Counted from the stretch's first letter, positions 37,286-46,392 are shown. The stretch is DNA of 64,000 bases from Comamonadaceae bacterium OS-1 (GCA_027923965.1 AP026969.1:1922001-1986000), one strand, 5' to 3'. Notes: generated by a model not told the origin, from the sequence alone. Translations and numbers: made by a program.

Positions 37286-37966
37286 TTACACCAGCTTGTG
37301 GAGCAAAGCCTGCGCCGCCGCCCCGGACGACGCGGGGTTTTGCCCGGTGACCAGCAGGCCGTCGGTCACCACATACGACTGCCAGTCCGGGCCTTTGGAG
37401 TAGATGCCGCCGTTGGCAACCAGCATGTCTTCGACCAGGAAGGGCACGATGTCGGTCAGGCCCACGGCAGCTTCTTCGGTGTTGGTGAAGCCGGTGACCG
37501 ACTTGCCGTGCACGATGGACTGGCCATCGGCTGCCTTGGCGTGGCGCAGCACGCCCGGTGCGTGGCACACGGCGGCTACCGGCTTGCCTGCGGCCAGGAA
37601 GGTTTCAATCAGCGCAATCGAGTGGGCATCTTCGGCCAGATCCCACAGCGGGCCGTGGCCACCGGGGTAGAACACCGCATCGAAGTCGGCGGCAGACACG
37701 CCGGCCAGCACGCGGGTGTTGGCCAGTAGCGCCTGGGCGGCGGGGTCGGCCTTGAAGCGCAGGGTGGCCGCGGTTTGCGAGCCCGGGTCGTCGCTCTTGG
37801 GGTCCAGCGGCGGCTGGCCGCCTTGGGGCGAAGCCAGGGTGATGCTGGCACCGGCCTCTTGAAAGACGTAGTAGGGCGCGGCAAATTCTTCCAGCCAGAA
37901 GCCGGTTTTGGCACCGGTGTTGCCGAGTTGGTCGTGCGATGTAAGCACCATGAGGAATTTGGACAT
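37286..37966 (-). CDS. DJ-1/PfpI-family protein (Hsp31-like)
   Basis: The 226-residue protein of the class I glutamine amidotransferase-like fold has the nucleophile elbow AAVCHAPGVL (Cys134, followed by His135) and an acidic partner in TGFWLEEFAAPYY (Glu26 or 27). PGGHGPLWDL is the oxyanion segment. Members with this pattern act as glyoxalase III or protein/nucleotide deglycase-type enzymes on methylglyoxal, or as holding chaperones. AAGGA lies just before the ATG. It is 26 nt downstream of yqhD in the same operon, which supports a role in aldehyde or glyoxal stress. Confidence 0.9.
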   Translation of the reverse strand: MSKFLMVLTSHDQLGNTGAKTGFWLEEFAAPYYVFQEAGASITLASPQGGQPPLDPKSDDPGSQTAATLRFKADPAAQALLANTRVLAGVSAADFDAVFYPGGHGPLWDLAEDAHSIALIETFLAAGKPVAAVCHAPGVLRHAKAADGQSIVHGKSVTGFTNTEEAAVGLTDIVPFLVEDMLVANGGIYSKGPDWQSYVVTDGLLVTGQNPASSGAAAQALLHKLV

Positions 37967-37992
37967 AAGGGTTCCTTGGGTTGTGGATGGGA

Positions 37993-39153
37993 TTACAGAG
38001 CGGCCTGCAGCACGCGGCGGCTGACTTCGGGGGGCACGTCGCCGTGTTCGCCCAGGCGGGTCATGCCGTGTTCGGTGAGCTGGGCAATCAGCACGTCAAT
38101 GGCCTCTGCGCCCAGCCCGTAGGCCGACAGGCGGGTGGGGATGCCCATGCGCTCGAAGAAGTCGCGGGTGGCGGCGATGGTGGCGGTGATGCGTTCATCG
38201 TCGCTACCGCTGCGGATGCCCCAGACGCGCTCGCCGTACTGCAGCAGCTTGGCGTGTTTGGGGACGCGGCGCTCTTCCAGCATGGCGGGCAGCACGATGG
38301 CCAGGGTGCGGGCGTGGTCGATGTTGTGCAGGGCGGTAAGTTCATGGCCCACCATGTGGGTAGACCAGTCTTGCGGCACCCCCGCGCCGATCAGCCCGTT
38401 CAGCGCCAGGGTGGCGGCCCAGACCAGGTTCGCACGGTCGTCATACACCGGCTCGGGCGCGGTCAGCAGGCGCGGGCCCACGTCGATGAGGGTTTGCAGA
38501 ATGCCTTCGGCAAAGCGGTCTTGCAGCGGGGCGTTGACCGGGTAGGTGAGGTACTGCTCTACGGTGTGCACGAACGCGTCCACCACACCGTTGGCCAGTT
38601 GCTGCGGCGGCAGGGTGTAGGTTTTGGTGGGGTCGAGCACCGAAAACTGCGGGTACACGTGCTGGCTGCGGAAGGGCAGCTTGGCACCGATGTCGCGCCG
38701 GGTGATTACGCCGCCTTTGTTCATCTCGGAGCCGGTGGCGGGTAGGGTCAGCACCGTGCCAAAGGGCAGGGCGCGGCTGATGTTGGCACCGCCTTTGAGC
38801 AGGATGTCCCAGGCATCGCCTTCAAACAAGGCGGCTGCGGCAATGAACTTGGCCGCGTCGATCACCGAGCCGCCCCCCACCGCCAGCAAAAAGTCAAAGC
38901 CGCCTTCGCGCACCTGCTGCACGGCCTGCATGGCGGTGTCGAAGCTGGGGTTGGGCTCAATCCCGGTGAAGGTGGCGTGGGCGCGGCTGCCCAGGGCCTG
39001 GCGCACTTCGGCCAGGGTGCCGGTTTTCTCGGCGCTGGAGCCGCCCACCAGGATCAGCACTTTGGCGGTGGCGGGTACCAGCGTGGCGAGGTCGGCAATA
39101 CGGTCTTTGCCAAAAACGATGTGGGTGGGGTTGTGGAAGTCAAAGTGGTTCAT
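37993..39153 (-). CDS. yqhD: NADPH-dependent aldehyde reductase YqhD
   Basis: The 386-residue iron-containing alcohol dehydrogenase family protein is very close to E. coli YqhD along its length (HNPTHIVFGKDRI, LAVGGGSVIDAAKFIAAA, TLPATGSEMN, NGVVDAFVHTVEQY, GVPQDWSTHMVGHELTALHN). The metal site Asp-His-His-His in DAFVH and GHELTALHNIDH is intact. YqhD reduces short aldehydes, methylglyoxal and lipid-peroxidation products. AAGGA stands before the ATG. A 20-bp operator (39175-39194) lies just upstream and matches the one before the NemR-like gene. It heads an operon with the DJ-1-like gene. Confidence 0.95.
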   Translation of the reverse strand: MNHFDFHNPTHIVFGKDRIADLATLVPATAKVLILVGGSSAEKTGTLAEVRQALGSRAHATFTGIEPNPSFDTAMQAVQQVREGGFDFLLAVGGGSVIDAAKFIAAAALFEGDAWDILLKGGANISRALPFGTVLTLPATGSEMNKGGVITRRDIGAKLPFRSQHVYPQFSVLDPTKTYTLPPQQLANGVVDAFVHTVEQYLTYPVNAPLQDRFAEGILQTLIDVGPRLLTAPEPVYDDRANLVWAATLALNGLIGAGVPQDWSTHMVGHELTALHNIDHARTLAIVLPAMLEERRVPKHAKLLQYGERVWGIRSGSDDERITATIAATRDFFERMGIPTRLSAYGLGAEAIDVLIAQLTEHGMTRLGEHGDVPPEVSRRVLQAAL

Positions 39154-39174
39154 GGGGTTCCTTATGGTGGTTAA

Positions 39175-39194
39175 AGTAGACCGGTCGGCTAGTA
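39175..39194. promoter_or_regulatory. NemR-type operator before yqhD
   Basis: AGTAGACCGGTCGGCTAGTA, 22 nt upstream of the yqhD start. It matches the site at 39872-39891 at 18 of 20 positions and contains the TAGACC-type half expected for NemR-family boxes. Confidence 0.75.
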
Positions 39195-39205
39195 ATGGGG
39201 TAGAA

Positions 39206-39232
39206 ATTTATCAAAAATGATAGCTTCTCACG
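39206..39232 (-). repeat. Dispersed repeat, copy 11, right half only
   Basis: Inverse orientation: ATTTATCAAAAATGATAGCT then TCTCACGCAGA. It lies just after the NemR-like stop and before the yqhD operator. Confidence 0.6.
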
Positions 39233-39236
39233 CAGA

Positions 39237-39854
39237 TCAGACCAGCGTGGAGTCGAGTATTTGTTCGGTAGCCAGCAGGGCGTGCGCAAACGGCGAGTTG
39301 TCGCGCCGCAGCTTGGACAGCAGGCTGGCCCCCAGCCAAAGCTGGTACAGCGTGAGGGCGGTGGCCTGGGCATCGAGGTGGGGCGGTACCGAGCCATCGG
39401 CCACAGCATCCTGCAGGCACCCGGCAATGCGTTGCACGATCTGATCGGTGCCGTCGCGCAGGCTCAGGCGCATGGCCTCGGAAATATCGGCCACCTCGGC
39501 GCTGAGTTTGACGACCAGGCATTTGGTGCTGGCCACGGTGCCCGTGGTGTCGCAGCTTGTGGCGCATTGGGTGCTGTTCCAGTGCTGCCAGTAGCGCATC
39601 AGGCGCACGCGGCCCGTGGCACCGTCGGGGCGGAACATCGCCTCCAGCCCCTGCAGGTAGCGCTCCATGTAGCGCAGCAGCAGGGCCTCGCCAAAGCGCT
39701 CTTTGGAGCTGAAGTAGTGGTAGAACGAACCCTTGGGCACACCGGCCACGGCCAGAATCTCGGCTAGGCCCACGCCCACAAACCCCTTGGTTGCGATCAG
39801 GCGTTCGCCACAGTCGAGGATGTGGTGTTTGGCGGTAGGGGCTTCGGTCAGCAT
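39237..39854 (-). CDS. nemR: NemR-like TetR-family electrophile sensor
   Basis: The 205-residue TetR regulator has an N-terminal helix-turn-helix GVGLAEILAVAGVPKGSFYHYFSSKERFG. The middle follows E. coli NemR, including the KCLVVKLSAEVADISEAMR segment (NemR: CLTVKLSAEVCDLSEDMR). Cysteines C97, C101 and C112 cluster at the position of the reactive NemR cysteines (C98/C106), with C15 and C146 elsewhere. NemR is inactivated by quinones, methylglyoxal and bleach. Two near-identical operators, one before this gene and one before yqhD, imply autorepression and control of yqhD plus the DJ-1 gene. Confidence 0.88.
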   Translation of the reverse strand: MLTEAPTAKHHILDCGERLIATKGFVGVGLAEILAVAGVPKGSFYHYFSSKERFGEALLLRYMERYLQGLEAMFRPDGATGRVRLMRYWQHWNSTQCATSCDTTGTVASTKCLVVKLSAEVADISEAMRLSLRDGTDQIVQRIAGCLQDAVADGSVPPHLDAQATALTLYQLWLGASLLSKLRRDNSPFAHALLATEQILDSTLV

Positions 39855-39871
39855 GGTGTTATTGTAACGAT

Positions 39872-39891
39872 AGTAGACCAGTCGTCTAGTA
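39872..39891. promoter_or_regulatory. NemR-type operator before its own gene
   Basis: AGTAGACCAGTCGTCTAGTA, 18 nt upstream of the regulator start. It contains TAGAC-CAGTC-GTCTA, a perfect 5-bp inverted repeat, and is the twin of 39175-39194. Confidence 0.78.
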
Positions 39892-39931
39892 GATTGCCGT
39901 GTAAAGCCCTTGGGTGCGGCGGGCTTTTGAT

Positions 39932-40141
39932 TCAGTAGTGCGGTGGCAGGTCGTCAGTGGGGCTGCGCGGGCTGTCGAGGCCATCGGTATGCCGCTGCTG
40001 CAGGCGGGTCACTTCGCGCACCAGCAGGTCGATTTGCTGCTGCTGGCGAATGACCACTAGGTCGAGTTGCTCCAGCAGGTCTTCGGTGAAGCTGGCTTTG
40101 ATTTCCAGGTCGGTCAGGCGTTGGTCAATGGTGTCGTGCAT
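39932..40141 (-). CDS. slyX: SlyX family protein
   Basis: The 69-residue coiled-coil protein has the SlyX pattern RLTDLEIKASFTEDLLEQLD, QQQQIDLLVREV and the conserved C-terminal DLPPHY. SlyX proteins are small, widespread and without a settled biochemical role. It lies 77 nt upstream of the NemR-like gene and 27 nt downstream of the YitT gene, all on the minus strand. Confidence 0.93.
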   Translation of the reverse strand: MHDTIDQRLTDLEIKASFTEDLLEQLDLVVIRQQQQIDLLVREVTRLQQRHTDGLDSPRSPTDDLPPHY

Positions 40142-40168
40142 AGCCCGTATTGGACACTACACAGCAAC

Positions 40169-40777
40169 TCACAAAACGGCGTATCGGCCCGGCTTGTGGT
40201 TGACCCAGATGAACAGGTTCATCACCACCGCGCCCAGCACCGAATAGCCCACGCGGGCGGGTTCGATCACCGTCAGTGCCAGCAGCACGATGGTGCAGTC
40301 GATGGCCATCTGCACCTTGCCCGCGCGCCAGCCGTAGGTTTTTTGAAGGTACAAAGTAACGATAGTGGCACCACCCAGGCTGGCGCGGTGGCGGGCCAGA
40401 AACAGGCAGCCCGAGCCCAGCAGCAGCCCGCCCAGCACGGCGGCGTAAGCCGGGTGCAGGCGCTCGATGGCAAATAGCCGGGGCGACCACTCCATCATGG
40501 CGGACAGCATGCTGATCGCGATGAAGGTCTTGAGCGTGAACTCGCGCCCCATGCGCGTCCAGGCGAACCAGTAAAACGGCAGGTTGATCAGAAAAAACAG
40601 TTTGCCCAGCGTGATGCCGGTGGCGTAGTGCAGCAAGAACGCCGCCCCCGCCGTACCGCCCGTCATCAGGCCCGCCTGGGCAAACAAGATCAGCGCCAGC
40701 GACACAAACAGCGTGCCGGTAAAAATGGCCTGTGCGTCTTCGAACGGGGTGTGGAGGTGTACAGAGGATTCAGCCAT
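40169..40777 (-). CDS. YitT-family membrane protein
   Basis: The 202-residue protein has five to six hydrophobic segments. The YitT/DUF161 signature is present: ALILFAQAGLMTGGTAGAAFLLHYATG followed by INLPFYWFAW, then LGGLLLGSGCLFLARHRASLGGATIVTLYLQ and a final VMNLFIWVNHKPGRY. The family lacks the C-terminal DUF2179 domain here, giving the short bacterial form. Transport or signalling function is not established. It precedes slyX, with 27 nt between them. Confidence 0.9.
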   Translation of the reverse strand: MAESSVHLHTPFEDAQAIFTGTLFVSLALILFAQAGLMTGGTAGAAFLLHYATGITLGKLFFLINLPFYWFAWTRMGREFTLKTFIAISMLSAMMEWSPRLFAIERLHPAYAAVLGGLLLGSGCLFLARHRASLGGATIVTLYLQKTYGWRAGKVQMAIDCTIVLLALTVIEPARVGYSVLGAVVMNLFIWVNHKPGRYAVL

Positions 40778-40780
40778 GGC

Positions 40781-40800
40781 CAGTTCCCCAGCAGGAACTG
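40781..40800 (-). promoter_or_regulatory. 7-bp hairpin between the GNAT and YitT genes
   Basis: CAGTTCC-CCAGCA-GGAACTG forms a perfect stem in the 30-nt gap. There is no T-run, so it is not a classical terminator; it may mark an RNA processing or coupling point. Confidence 0.4.
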
Positions 40801-40807
40801 TGCCGCA

Positions 40808-41290
40808 CTAGATTTGTTTCTGTAAAAACACGGCATGCCCGGCGGACGCGACCAGCTGGTAGCCCACAAACCCAAAGCGCGCATAGCTGGCTTGGGCCTG
40901 GGCATTGCCGGTCAGCACCTCCAGCGTCAGCTTGCAGCAGCCCCGCTCCTGCGCGTGCTGTTGCACTGCGGCCAGCAGCGACTGGCCCACGCCCTGGCCC
41001 CGGTGCGCGGGGTGCACTGCCATGTCGTGGATGTTCAGCAGTGGCCGGGCCTTGAAGGTGGAATAGCCCTCGAAGCAGTTGGCCAGGCCTATGGGCTCGT
41101 CGCCCAGCCAGGCGATGAAGCTGACCGCATGCGGGCGCAGCGCCAGGTCGGCACACAGGCGTTCGCGCGTGTCGTCGCTGAGCGGCCTGGCACCGCCCAT
41201 GGGGTCCTGGGCGTACAGGTCCAGTAGGTGGAGCAGGGCGGCTGCGTCCACGGGGTTGCAGTAGTCGACGCGGCGGACGTGCAAGTCCAT
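40808..41290 (-). CDS. GNAT-family acetyltransferase linked to gcvP
   Basis: The ATG at 41288-41290 overlaps the gcvP stop (TGATG), giving 160 residues. It has IAWLGDEPIGLANCF, the acetyl-CoA loop IHDMAVHPAHRGQGVGQSLL and NAQAQASYARFGFVGYQL, typical GNAT motifs A and B. It is the last gene of the glycine-cleavage operon, so its expression may follow glycine. The substrate is unknown; a role in glycine or one-carbon metabolism is only suggested by position. Confidence 0.88.
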   Translation of the reverse strand: MDLHVRRVDYCNPVDAAALLHLLDLYAQDPMGGARPLSDDTRERLCADLALRPHAVSFIAWLGDEPIGLANCFEGYSTFKARPLLNIHDMAVHPAHRGQGVGQSLLAAVQQHAQERGCCKLTLEVLTGNAQAQASYARFGFVGYQLVASAGHAVFLQKQI

Positions 41291-44172
41291 CACGCGTAAT
41301 CTGCCACCGGCACGCAGCTGCAGAACAGGTTGCGGTCGCCAAACACGTTGTCCACCCGTCCCACCGGCGGCCAGTACTTGGACTGCTTCAGGCTGGCCAG
41401 CGGGAACGCGCCTACCTCGCGGGCATACGGGCGGTCCCATTCGGCGGACATCAGGCTGGCAGCGGTGTGGGGGGCGTGTTTGAGCGGATTGTTGTCTTGC
41501 GGCCAGGTGCCTGCTTCGATCTGGCGGATCTCATTGCGGATGGCGACCATGGCGAAGATGAAGCGGTCCAGCTCGGCCAGGGTTTCGCTCTCGGTGGGCT
41601 CCACCATCAGGGTGCCGGGCACGGGGAAGCTCAGCGTGGGCGCGTGGAAGCCGTAGTCGGCCAGGCGCTTGGCGACATCTTCGGCGGTCACGCCGCAGCT
41701 GTCCTTGATGGGGCGCAGGTCCAGGATGCATTCGTGCGCCACATGGCCGTTGGCGCTGGCGTACAGCGTGGGGTAGTGCGGAGCCAGCTTGGTGCTGACG
41801 TAGTTGGCAGCCAGGATGGCGGCTTCGGTGGCGTGCTGCAGGCCCTCGGCACCCATCATGCGGCAGTACATCCAGCTGATCGGCAGCACGGATGCATTGC
41901 CCAGGGGCGCGGCGCTGATGGCCCCGATGCCGTGGTTGTTGTCGCCCGCCGTGGCGTGGCCGGGCAGGTAGGGAATCAGATCCGCCACTACGCAGACCGG
42001 GCCCACGCCGGGTCCGCCACCGCCGTGCGGGATGCAAAAGGTTTTGTGCAGGTTCAGGTGGCTCACGTCGCCGCCAAATTCACCCGGTGCGGCCACGCCA
42101 ACCAGGGCGTTCATGTTGGCACCGTCCACGTAGACGCGGCCTCCATGGCTGTGCACCAGGGCGCAGAGTTCCTTCACTTGGGTTTCGAACACACCGTGGG
42201 TGCTGGGGTAGGTGATCATCACCACCGCCAGGTCCTGGCTGTGTTCTTCGCACTTGGCTTGCAGGTCGGCCATGTCGACGTTGCCATTGGTATCGCAGGC
42301 GGTCACCACCACCTTCAGCCCGGCCATCTGGGCGCTGGCAGGGTTGGTGCCGTGCGCGCTGCTGGGGATCAGGCAGATGTTGCGCTGGCTCTGGCCGTGG
42401 TCGTCAAAGTAGGCCTTGATGGCCAGCAGGCCGGCGTATTCGCCCTGGCTGCCCGCGTTGGGCTGCAGGCTGATGCCTGCGTAGCCGGTGGCCTGGCACA
42501 GCCAGTCGCGCAGCTGCGCGTCCAGCTCGGTGTAGCCCAGGCGCTGGTCGGCGGGAGCGAAGGGGTGGATGTTGGCAAATTCGGGCCAGGTGACCGGGGC
42601 CATTTCGCTGGTGGCGTTGAGCTTCATGGTGCAGCTGCCCAGCGGGATCATGCTGCGGTCGAGTGCCAGGTCTTTGTCGCTGAGCGCGCGGATGTAGCGC
42701 AGCATGCCGGTCTCGCTGTGGTGGGTGTTGAACACCGGGTGCGTCAAAAAGGCGCTGCTGCGGCGCAGCTCGGCGGGGATCAGCGAGTCCACCGTGTCTT
42801 CCAGCTCGCCCAGGCGCGGCATGGGCTCGCCGGGTTTGACGAAGAAGGACCACAGCATCTCGATGTCGCCACGGGTGGTAGTTTCGTCCAGCGAGATGCC
42901 CAGGTGGTTCTTCAAGCGAAAACGCAGGTTAGCGCCCGCGCTATGAGCACGAGCAGCTATTAAATCGCTAGCATCTTCGGTTTTGACAGTGATGGAGTCG
43001 AACGCATGCGCATTCACAATCTCGTAGCCCATGTGCTGCAGGCCGCGCGCCAGGATGGCGGTGAAGCGGGCCACGCGCTGGGCGATGCGGGTCAAGCCCT
43101 GCGGGCCGTGGTAGACCGCGTACATGCTGGCCAGCACGGCGGGCAGCACCTGGGCGGTGCAGATGTTGGAGGTGGCTTTTTCGCGGCGGATGTGCTGTTC
43201 GCGGGTTTGCAGGGCCAGGCGGTAGGCCGGGTTGCCGTGCGCGTCCACGCTCACGCCTACCAGGCGGCCAGGCAGGGAGCGCTTGAAGGCATCGCGGCAG
43301 GCCATGTAGGCGGCGTGCGGGCCGCCATTGCCCATGGCCACGCCAAAGCGCTGGGTGTTGCCGATGACGATGTCGGCATCCCATTCGCCGGGAGGCACCA
43401 GCAGCGTCAGCGCCAGCAGGTCGGCGGCCACGCAAACCGCAGCGCCGCTGGCATGGGCCACGCCGACCAGCGGGCGCAGGTCGTGCAGCATGCCGTTGGT
43501 GGCCGGGTACTGGGCCAGCACGCCAAAGAAGTCGCCGCTGGCCATGAGCTGGGGCAGGGTGGCCAATGCGGAGCTGACCTTGACTTCGATGCCCAGCGGC
43601 TTGGCGCGGGTCTGGATCACTTCAATGGTTTGCGGATGGCAGTCGCCCGCCACGATGAAGACGTTGCTTTTGCTTTTCACGCTGCGCTTGGCCAGGGTCA
43701 TGGCTTCTGCCGCCGCGGTGGCTTCGTCCAGCATGGAGGCGTTGGCAATGGGCATGCCGGTCAGGTCGCAGACCATGGTCTGGAAGTTGATCAGCGCCTC
43801 CATGCGGCCCTGCGAGATTTCGGCTTGGTAGGGCGTGTAGGCGGTGTACCAGGCGGGGTTTTCCAGGATGTTGCGCAGGATCACGCCAGGCGTGTGGGTG
43901 CCGTAGTAGCCCTGGCCGATAAAACTCTTGAACACCTTGTTCTTGGCCGCAATGGCCTTGAGCTCGGCCAGCGCCGCTGCTTCGGTGACGGGCGCGGGCA
44001 GCACCATGGGCGTGCTGCGCGCGATGGAGCGCGGCACGATGCCGTCAATCAGGTCCCGGCGCGAACTGGAGCCGATCACGTCCAGCATCAGGGTTTCATC
44101 GGCAGCATCGATGCCGATGTGGCGGGCGATGAATTCGGCGGAGTTTTCGAGTTCGTGCAGGGAGGTCGTCAT
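41290..44172 (-). CDS. gcvP: Glycine dehydrogenase (P-protein)
   Basis: This is the PLP decarboxylase of the glycine cleavage system, passing methylamine to the lipoyl arm of GcvH. The ATG at 44170-44172 ([20 protein letters not shown]) gives 960 residues, the size of the fused P-protein. The PLP lysine lies in [17 protein letters not shown], and [11 protein letters not shown] and the N-terminal [12 protein letters not shown] are present. Codons around 42940-42973 (protein segment [13 protein letters not shown]) coincide with a copy of the dispersed repeat, in frame. It lies 70 nt after gcvH and overlaps the GNAT gene by one base. Confidence 0.96.
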   Translation of the reverse strand: MTTSLHELENSAEFIARHIGIDAADETLMLDVIGSSSRRDLIDGIVPRSIARSTPMVLPAPVTEAAALAELKAIAAKNKVFKSFIGQGYYGTHTPGVILRNILENPAWYTAYTPYQAEISQGRMEALINFQTMVCDLTGMPIANASMLDEATAAAEAMTLAKRSVKSKSNVFIVAGDCHPQTIEVIQTRAKPLGIEVKVSSALATLPQLMASGDFFGVLAQYPATNGMLHDLRPLVGVAHASGAAVCVAADLLALTLLVPPGEWDADIVIGNTQRFGVAMGNGGPHAAYMACRDAFKRSLPGRLVGVSVDAHGNPAYRLALQTREQHIRREKATSNICTAQVLPAVLASMYAVYHGPQGLTRIAQRVARFTAILARGLQHMGYEIVNAHAFDSITVKTEDASDLIAARAHSAGANLRFRLKNHLGISLDETTTRGDIEMLWSFFVKPGEPMPRLGELEDTVDSLIPAELRRSSAFLTHPVFNTHHSETGMLRYIRALSDKDLALDRSMIPLGSCTMKLNATSEMAPVTWPEFANIHPFAPADQRLGYTELDAQLRDWLCQATGYAGISLQPNAGSQGEYAGLLAIKAYFDDHGQSQRNICLIPSSAHGTNPASAQMAGLKVVVTACDTNGNVDMADLQAKCEEHSQDLAVVMITYPSTHGVFETQVKELCALVHSHGGRVYVDGANMNALVGVAAPGEFGGDVSHLNLHKTFCIPHGGGGPGVGPVCVVADLIPYLPGHATAGDNNHGIGAISAAPLGNASVLPISWMYCRMMGAEGLQHATEAAILAANYVSTKLAPHYPTLYASANGHVAHECILDLRPIKDSCGVTAEDVAKRLADYGFHAPTLSFPVPGTLMVEPTESETLAELDRFIFAMVAIRNEIRQIEAGTWPQDNNPLKHAPHTAASLMSAEWDRPYAREVGAFPLASLKQSKYWPPVGRVDNVFGDRNLFCSCVPVADYA
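42940..42973 (+). repeat. Dispersed repeat, copy 12, inside gcvP
   Basis: CTATGAGCACGAGCAGCTAT then TAAATCGCTAGC matches the right half of copies 9 and 1. It is read in antisense by gcvP without breaking the frame. Confidence 0.65.
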
Positions 44173-44242
44173 GGGAGCGCTATGGTTTTTCCCCTCTCCC
44201 ATCCGTGTGAGACGGACGGCAGAGGGATGGGGTGGGGGGAAT

Positions 44243-44608
44243 TCAGGAGCTGAAGGCGGTGTAGGCGGCTTCGTCGAGCAGCGCCGCGATTTGCGATGCG
44301 TCCGACAGCTTGACCTTGAAGAACCAGCCTGCGCCCAGCGGGTCGGTATTGGCCAGGGCCGGGTCGGCGCGCAGGGCTTCGTTGACCTCGGTGATTTCGC
44401 CGGAGACGGGCATGTACACGTCGGCGGCGGCTTTCACCGACTCGACCACACCGGCCACATCTTTCTGGGCGAATGTCGCACCTACTGCGGGCAGGTCGAC
44501 AAACACCACGTCACCCAGCGCGTCTTGCGCGTGGTGGGTGATGCCCACGGTGGCGGTGTCGCCCTCGATGTTCAGCCATTCGTGGTCTTCGGTGTATTTG
44601 ATGCTCAT
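44243..44608 (-). CDS. gcvH: Glycine cleavage H-protein
   Basis: This lipoyl carrier shuttles methylamine between P- and T-proteins. The ATG at 44606-44608 gives 121 residues ([17 protein letters not shown]). The lipoylated lysine lies in [29 protein letters not shown] precedes the start. It lies 25 nt after gcvT and 70 nt before gcvP. Confidence 0.97.
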   Translation of the reverse strand: MSIKYTEDHEWLNIEGDTATVGITHHAQDALGDVVFVDLPAVGATFAQKDVAGVVESVKAAADVYMPVSGEITEVNEALRADPALANTDPLGAGWFFKVKLSDASQIAALLDEAAYTAFSS

Positions 44609-44633
44609 GGGGTTGCTCCTGTAGTGAAAGGGA

Positions 44634-45767
44634 TTAGCCGCGGAAATAGCGGTTGGGGGTGAAAGGCATGGATACGACTTCCATCGGCACGATTTTGCCT
44701 CGCACGACGGCGTTGATGCGGGTGCCGATGGCACTGAATTCCGGGGCCACGTAGCCCATGGCAATGGGCTTGTCCACCGTGGGGCCGAGCAGGCCGCTGG
44801 TGACTTCGCCGATGGCGTTGCCCGCCGTGTCTTGCAAGGCAGTGTGCTCGCGCACGGGGATACGCTCCAGGGCGACGAGTCCAACGCGTTTTCTTAAGGG
44901 TTTTAGGCCCTCAGCGCTTATTCCATCGGCGAGAGCAGCTAGTATTTTGGTAGCGCCCGGGAATCCACCTGCGCGGGCACCACCGGTACGCCGTACCTTC
45001 TGGATGGCCCAGTTCAGGCCCGCTTCCACCGGGTTGGTGGTGGTGTCCAGGTCGTTGCCGTACAGGCACAGCCCGGCCTCCAGCCGCAGCGAATTGCGGG
45101 CACCCAGGCCGATGGGTTTCACTTCGGGCTGGGCCAGCAGCGCGCGGGCCAAGGCCTCGGCCTGGCTGCTGTGGACGGAGATTTCAAACCCGTCCTCGCC
45201 GGTGTAGCCGCTGCGCGTCAAAAAGCAGGGGATGCCCGCCACATCGAAGTGGCCGCCGGTCATGAACACCAGCTTCTCCACCCCGGGTGCCAGGCGCGCC
45301 AGGGCATTGACGGCCTGCGGACCTTGCAGCGCCAGCAGCGCCAGTTCCGGCTGGGGGATCACCTGGCAGTGTTGGCCGATTTTTTCCTGGATGTGGGCGA
45401 TGTCGGCCACCTTGCAGGCCCCGTTGACGATGACGAAGATGTCGTCGGCACGCTTGAAGAACATCAGGTCGTCGAGGATGCCGCCGTCGTCGTTGAGCAG
45501 CAAACCGTAGCGCTGCTTGCCCACCGGCAGGTCGATCACATCGACAGGAATCAGGGTTTCAAAGGCGTCTGCCGCGTCTGGGCCGACCAGGCGCAACTGG
45601 CCCATGTGGGACACGTCGAACAGGCCCGCCGCCGTGCGCGTGTGGTGGTGCTCGGCCATCAGCCCGGCGGGGTATTGCACCGGCATGCTGTAACCCGCGA
45701 ACGGGACCATGCGGGCACCGAGTTCCAGGTGCAAGGCGTTCAGGGGGGTCAACAAGAGATCGGACAT
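44634..45767 (-). CDS. gcvT: Aminomethyltransferase (T-protein)
   Basis: It transfers the methylene group from GcvH to tetrahydrofolate. The ATG at 45765-45767 ([20 protein letters not shown]) gives 377 residues; the longer frame runs through the riboswitch and is not coding. It has [49 protein letters not shown] and [16 protein letters not shown]. Residues about 272-290 ([17 protein letters not shown]) are encoded by a copy of the dispersed repeat inserted in frame. It is the first gene of the operon and is under the glycine riboswitch. Confidence 0.95.
   Translation of the reverse strand: MSDLLLTPLNALHLELGARMVPFAGYSMPVQYPAGLMAEHHHTRTAAGLFDVSHMGQLRLVGPDAADAFETLIPVDVIDLPVGKQRYGLLLNDDGGILDDLMFFKRADDIFVIVNGACKVADIAHIQEKIGQHCQVIPQPELALLALQGPQAVNALARLAPGVEKLVFMTGGHFDVAGIPCFLTRSGYTGEDGFEISVHSSQAEALARALLAQPEVKPIGLGARNSLRLEAGLCLYGNDLDTTTNPVEAGLNWAIQKVRRTGGARAGGFPGATKILAALADGISAEGLKPLRKRVGLVALERIPVREHTALQDTAGNAIGEVTSGLLGPTVDKPIAMGYVAPEFSAIGTRINAVVRGKIVPMEVVSMPFTPNRYFRG
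44901..44954 (+). repeat. Dispersed two-hairpin repeat, copy 13, inside gcvT
   Basis: AGCGCTTATTCCATCGGCGA then GAGCAGCTAGTATTTTGGTAG. The core is nearly identical to copy 1 and copy 14, yet it lies wholly within the gcvT reading frame. Confidence 0.85.
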
Positions 45768-45821
45768 GGCGGGTACTTTCACAGGGACACACAAAAGATC
45801 ATGGCCATTGTGGCCATGTGT

Positions 45822-46050
45822 GGTCCCCGCTGTCCGCTTTACCTGAGCGATTCGCCGGGCGGGCTTGGGCGGTGGTGCCAAGCCGACTGCGGGTTGCGCC
45901 TTCGGTGAATCCGCTCCAGGGCGGATTTCTCTCCAGGGGGGTGACGTTTGATGAAAAACGCTTGTCAGTCCTTTTGCCTGAGCGTTCAGACCCACGTAGC
46001 GGGGTCCTGCGCCTTCGGCGGTTCTTGCAAAAAGAACTCTCTCCTGACCT
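45822..46050 (-). promoter_or_regulatory. Tandem glycine riboswitch upstream of gcvT
   Basis: Two consecutive aptamers are read on the minus strand. The first (about 46048-45960) shows GGAGAG, ACCGCCGAAGGCGCA and CTCAGGCAAAAGGACTGAC. The second (about 45942-45825) shows GGAGAG, ACCGAAGGCGCAACC and CTCAGGTAAAGCGGACAGCG. These are the conserved glycine-aptamer blocks. Glycine binding is known to switch on gcv expression in most bacteria. The expression platform would lie between 45825 and the gcvT start. Confidence 0.95.
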
Positions 46051-46392
46051 AGCCGATTCTACTGAATAGATGCTGCCAATCCCACCCGCAGGTAAGACTT
46101 TCGCGTCTGTGGAGCTTCTCCAGCGGTAACGGACCTATCGCGGAACCGCGTCTTTGTACGCAATCCTGTAGAGCACTGGAGAATGCTTGGATTGATATCC
46201 ATTATATAAAAATACAAAATATTAAACCATCAAAAATACAACCATGCATACATAAATTATGTTTTATTGAATACATTTTTGTCTTTTGTGTAACGATATT
46301 ATTCTTGGCTTACCAAATTAAGAATTCTGGCTACTATTTGCAATGAAAAATATAGTTTTCCGATCTGTTGCAATAAAGTTCGAGGAGCGCCT
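46051..46392. other. AT-rich intergenic region before the giant surface gene
   Basis: About 340 bp without a gene. The left part (46080-46170) is GC-richer and contains small hairpins such as GGAGCTTCTCC; it may hold the gcv promoter on the minus strand. From 46195 to 46390 the DNA is strongly AT-rich with ATTATATAAAAATACAAAAT and similar tracts, unlike the flanking genes. This is likely the promoter region of the 46393 gene and a possible target of a nucleoid silencer. Confidence 0.6.
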
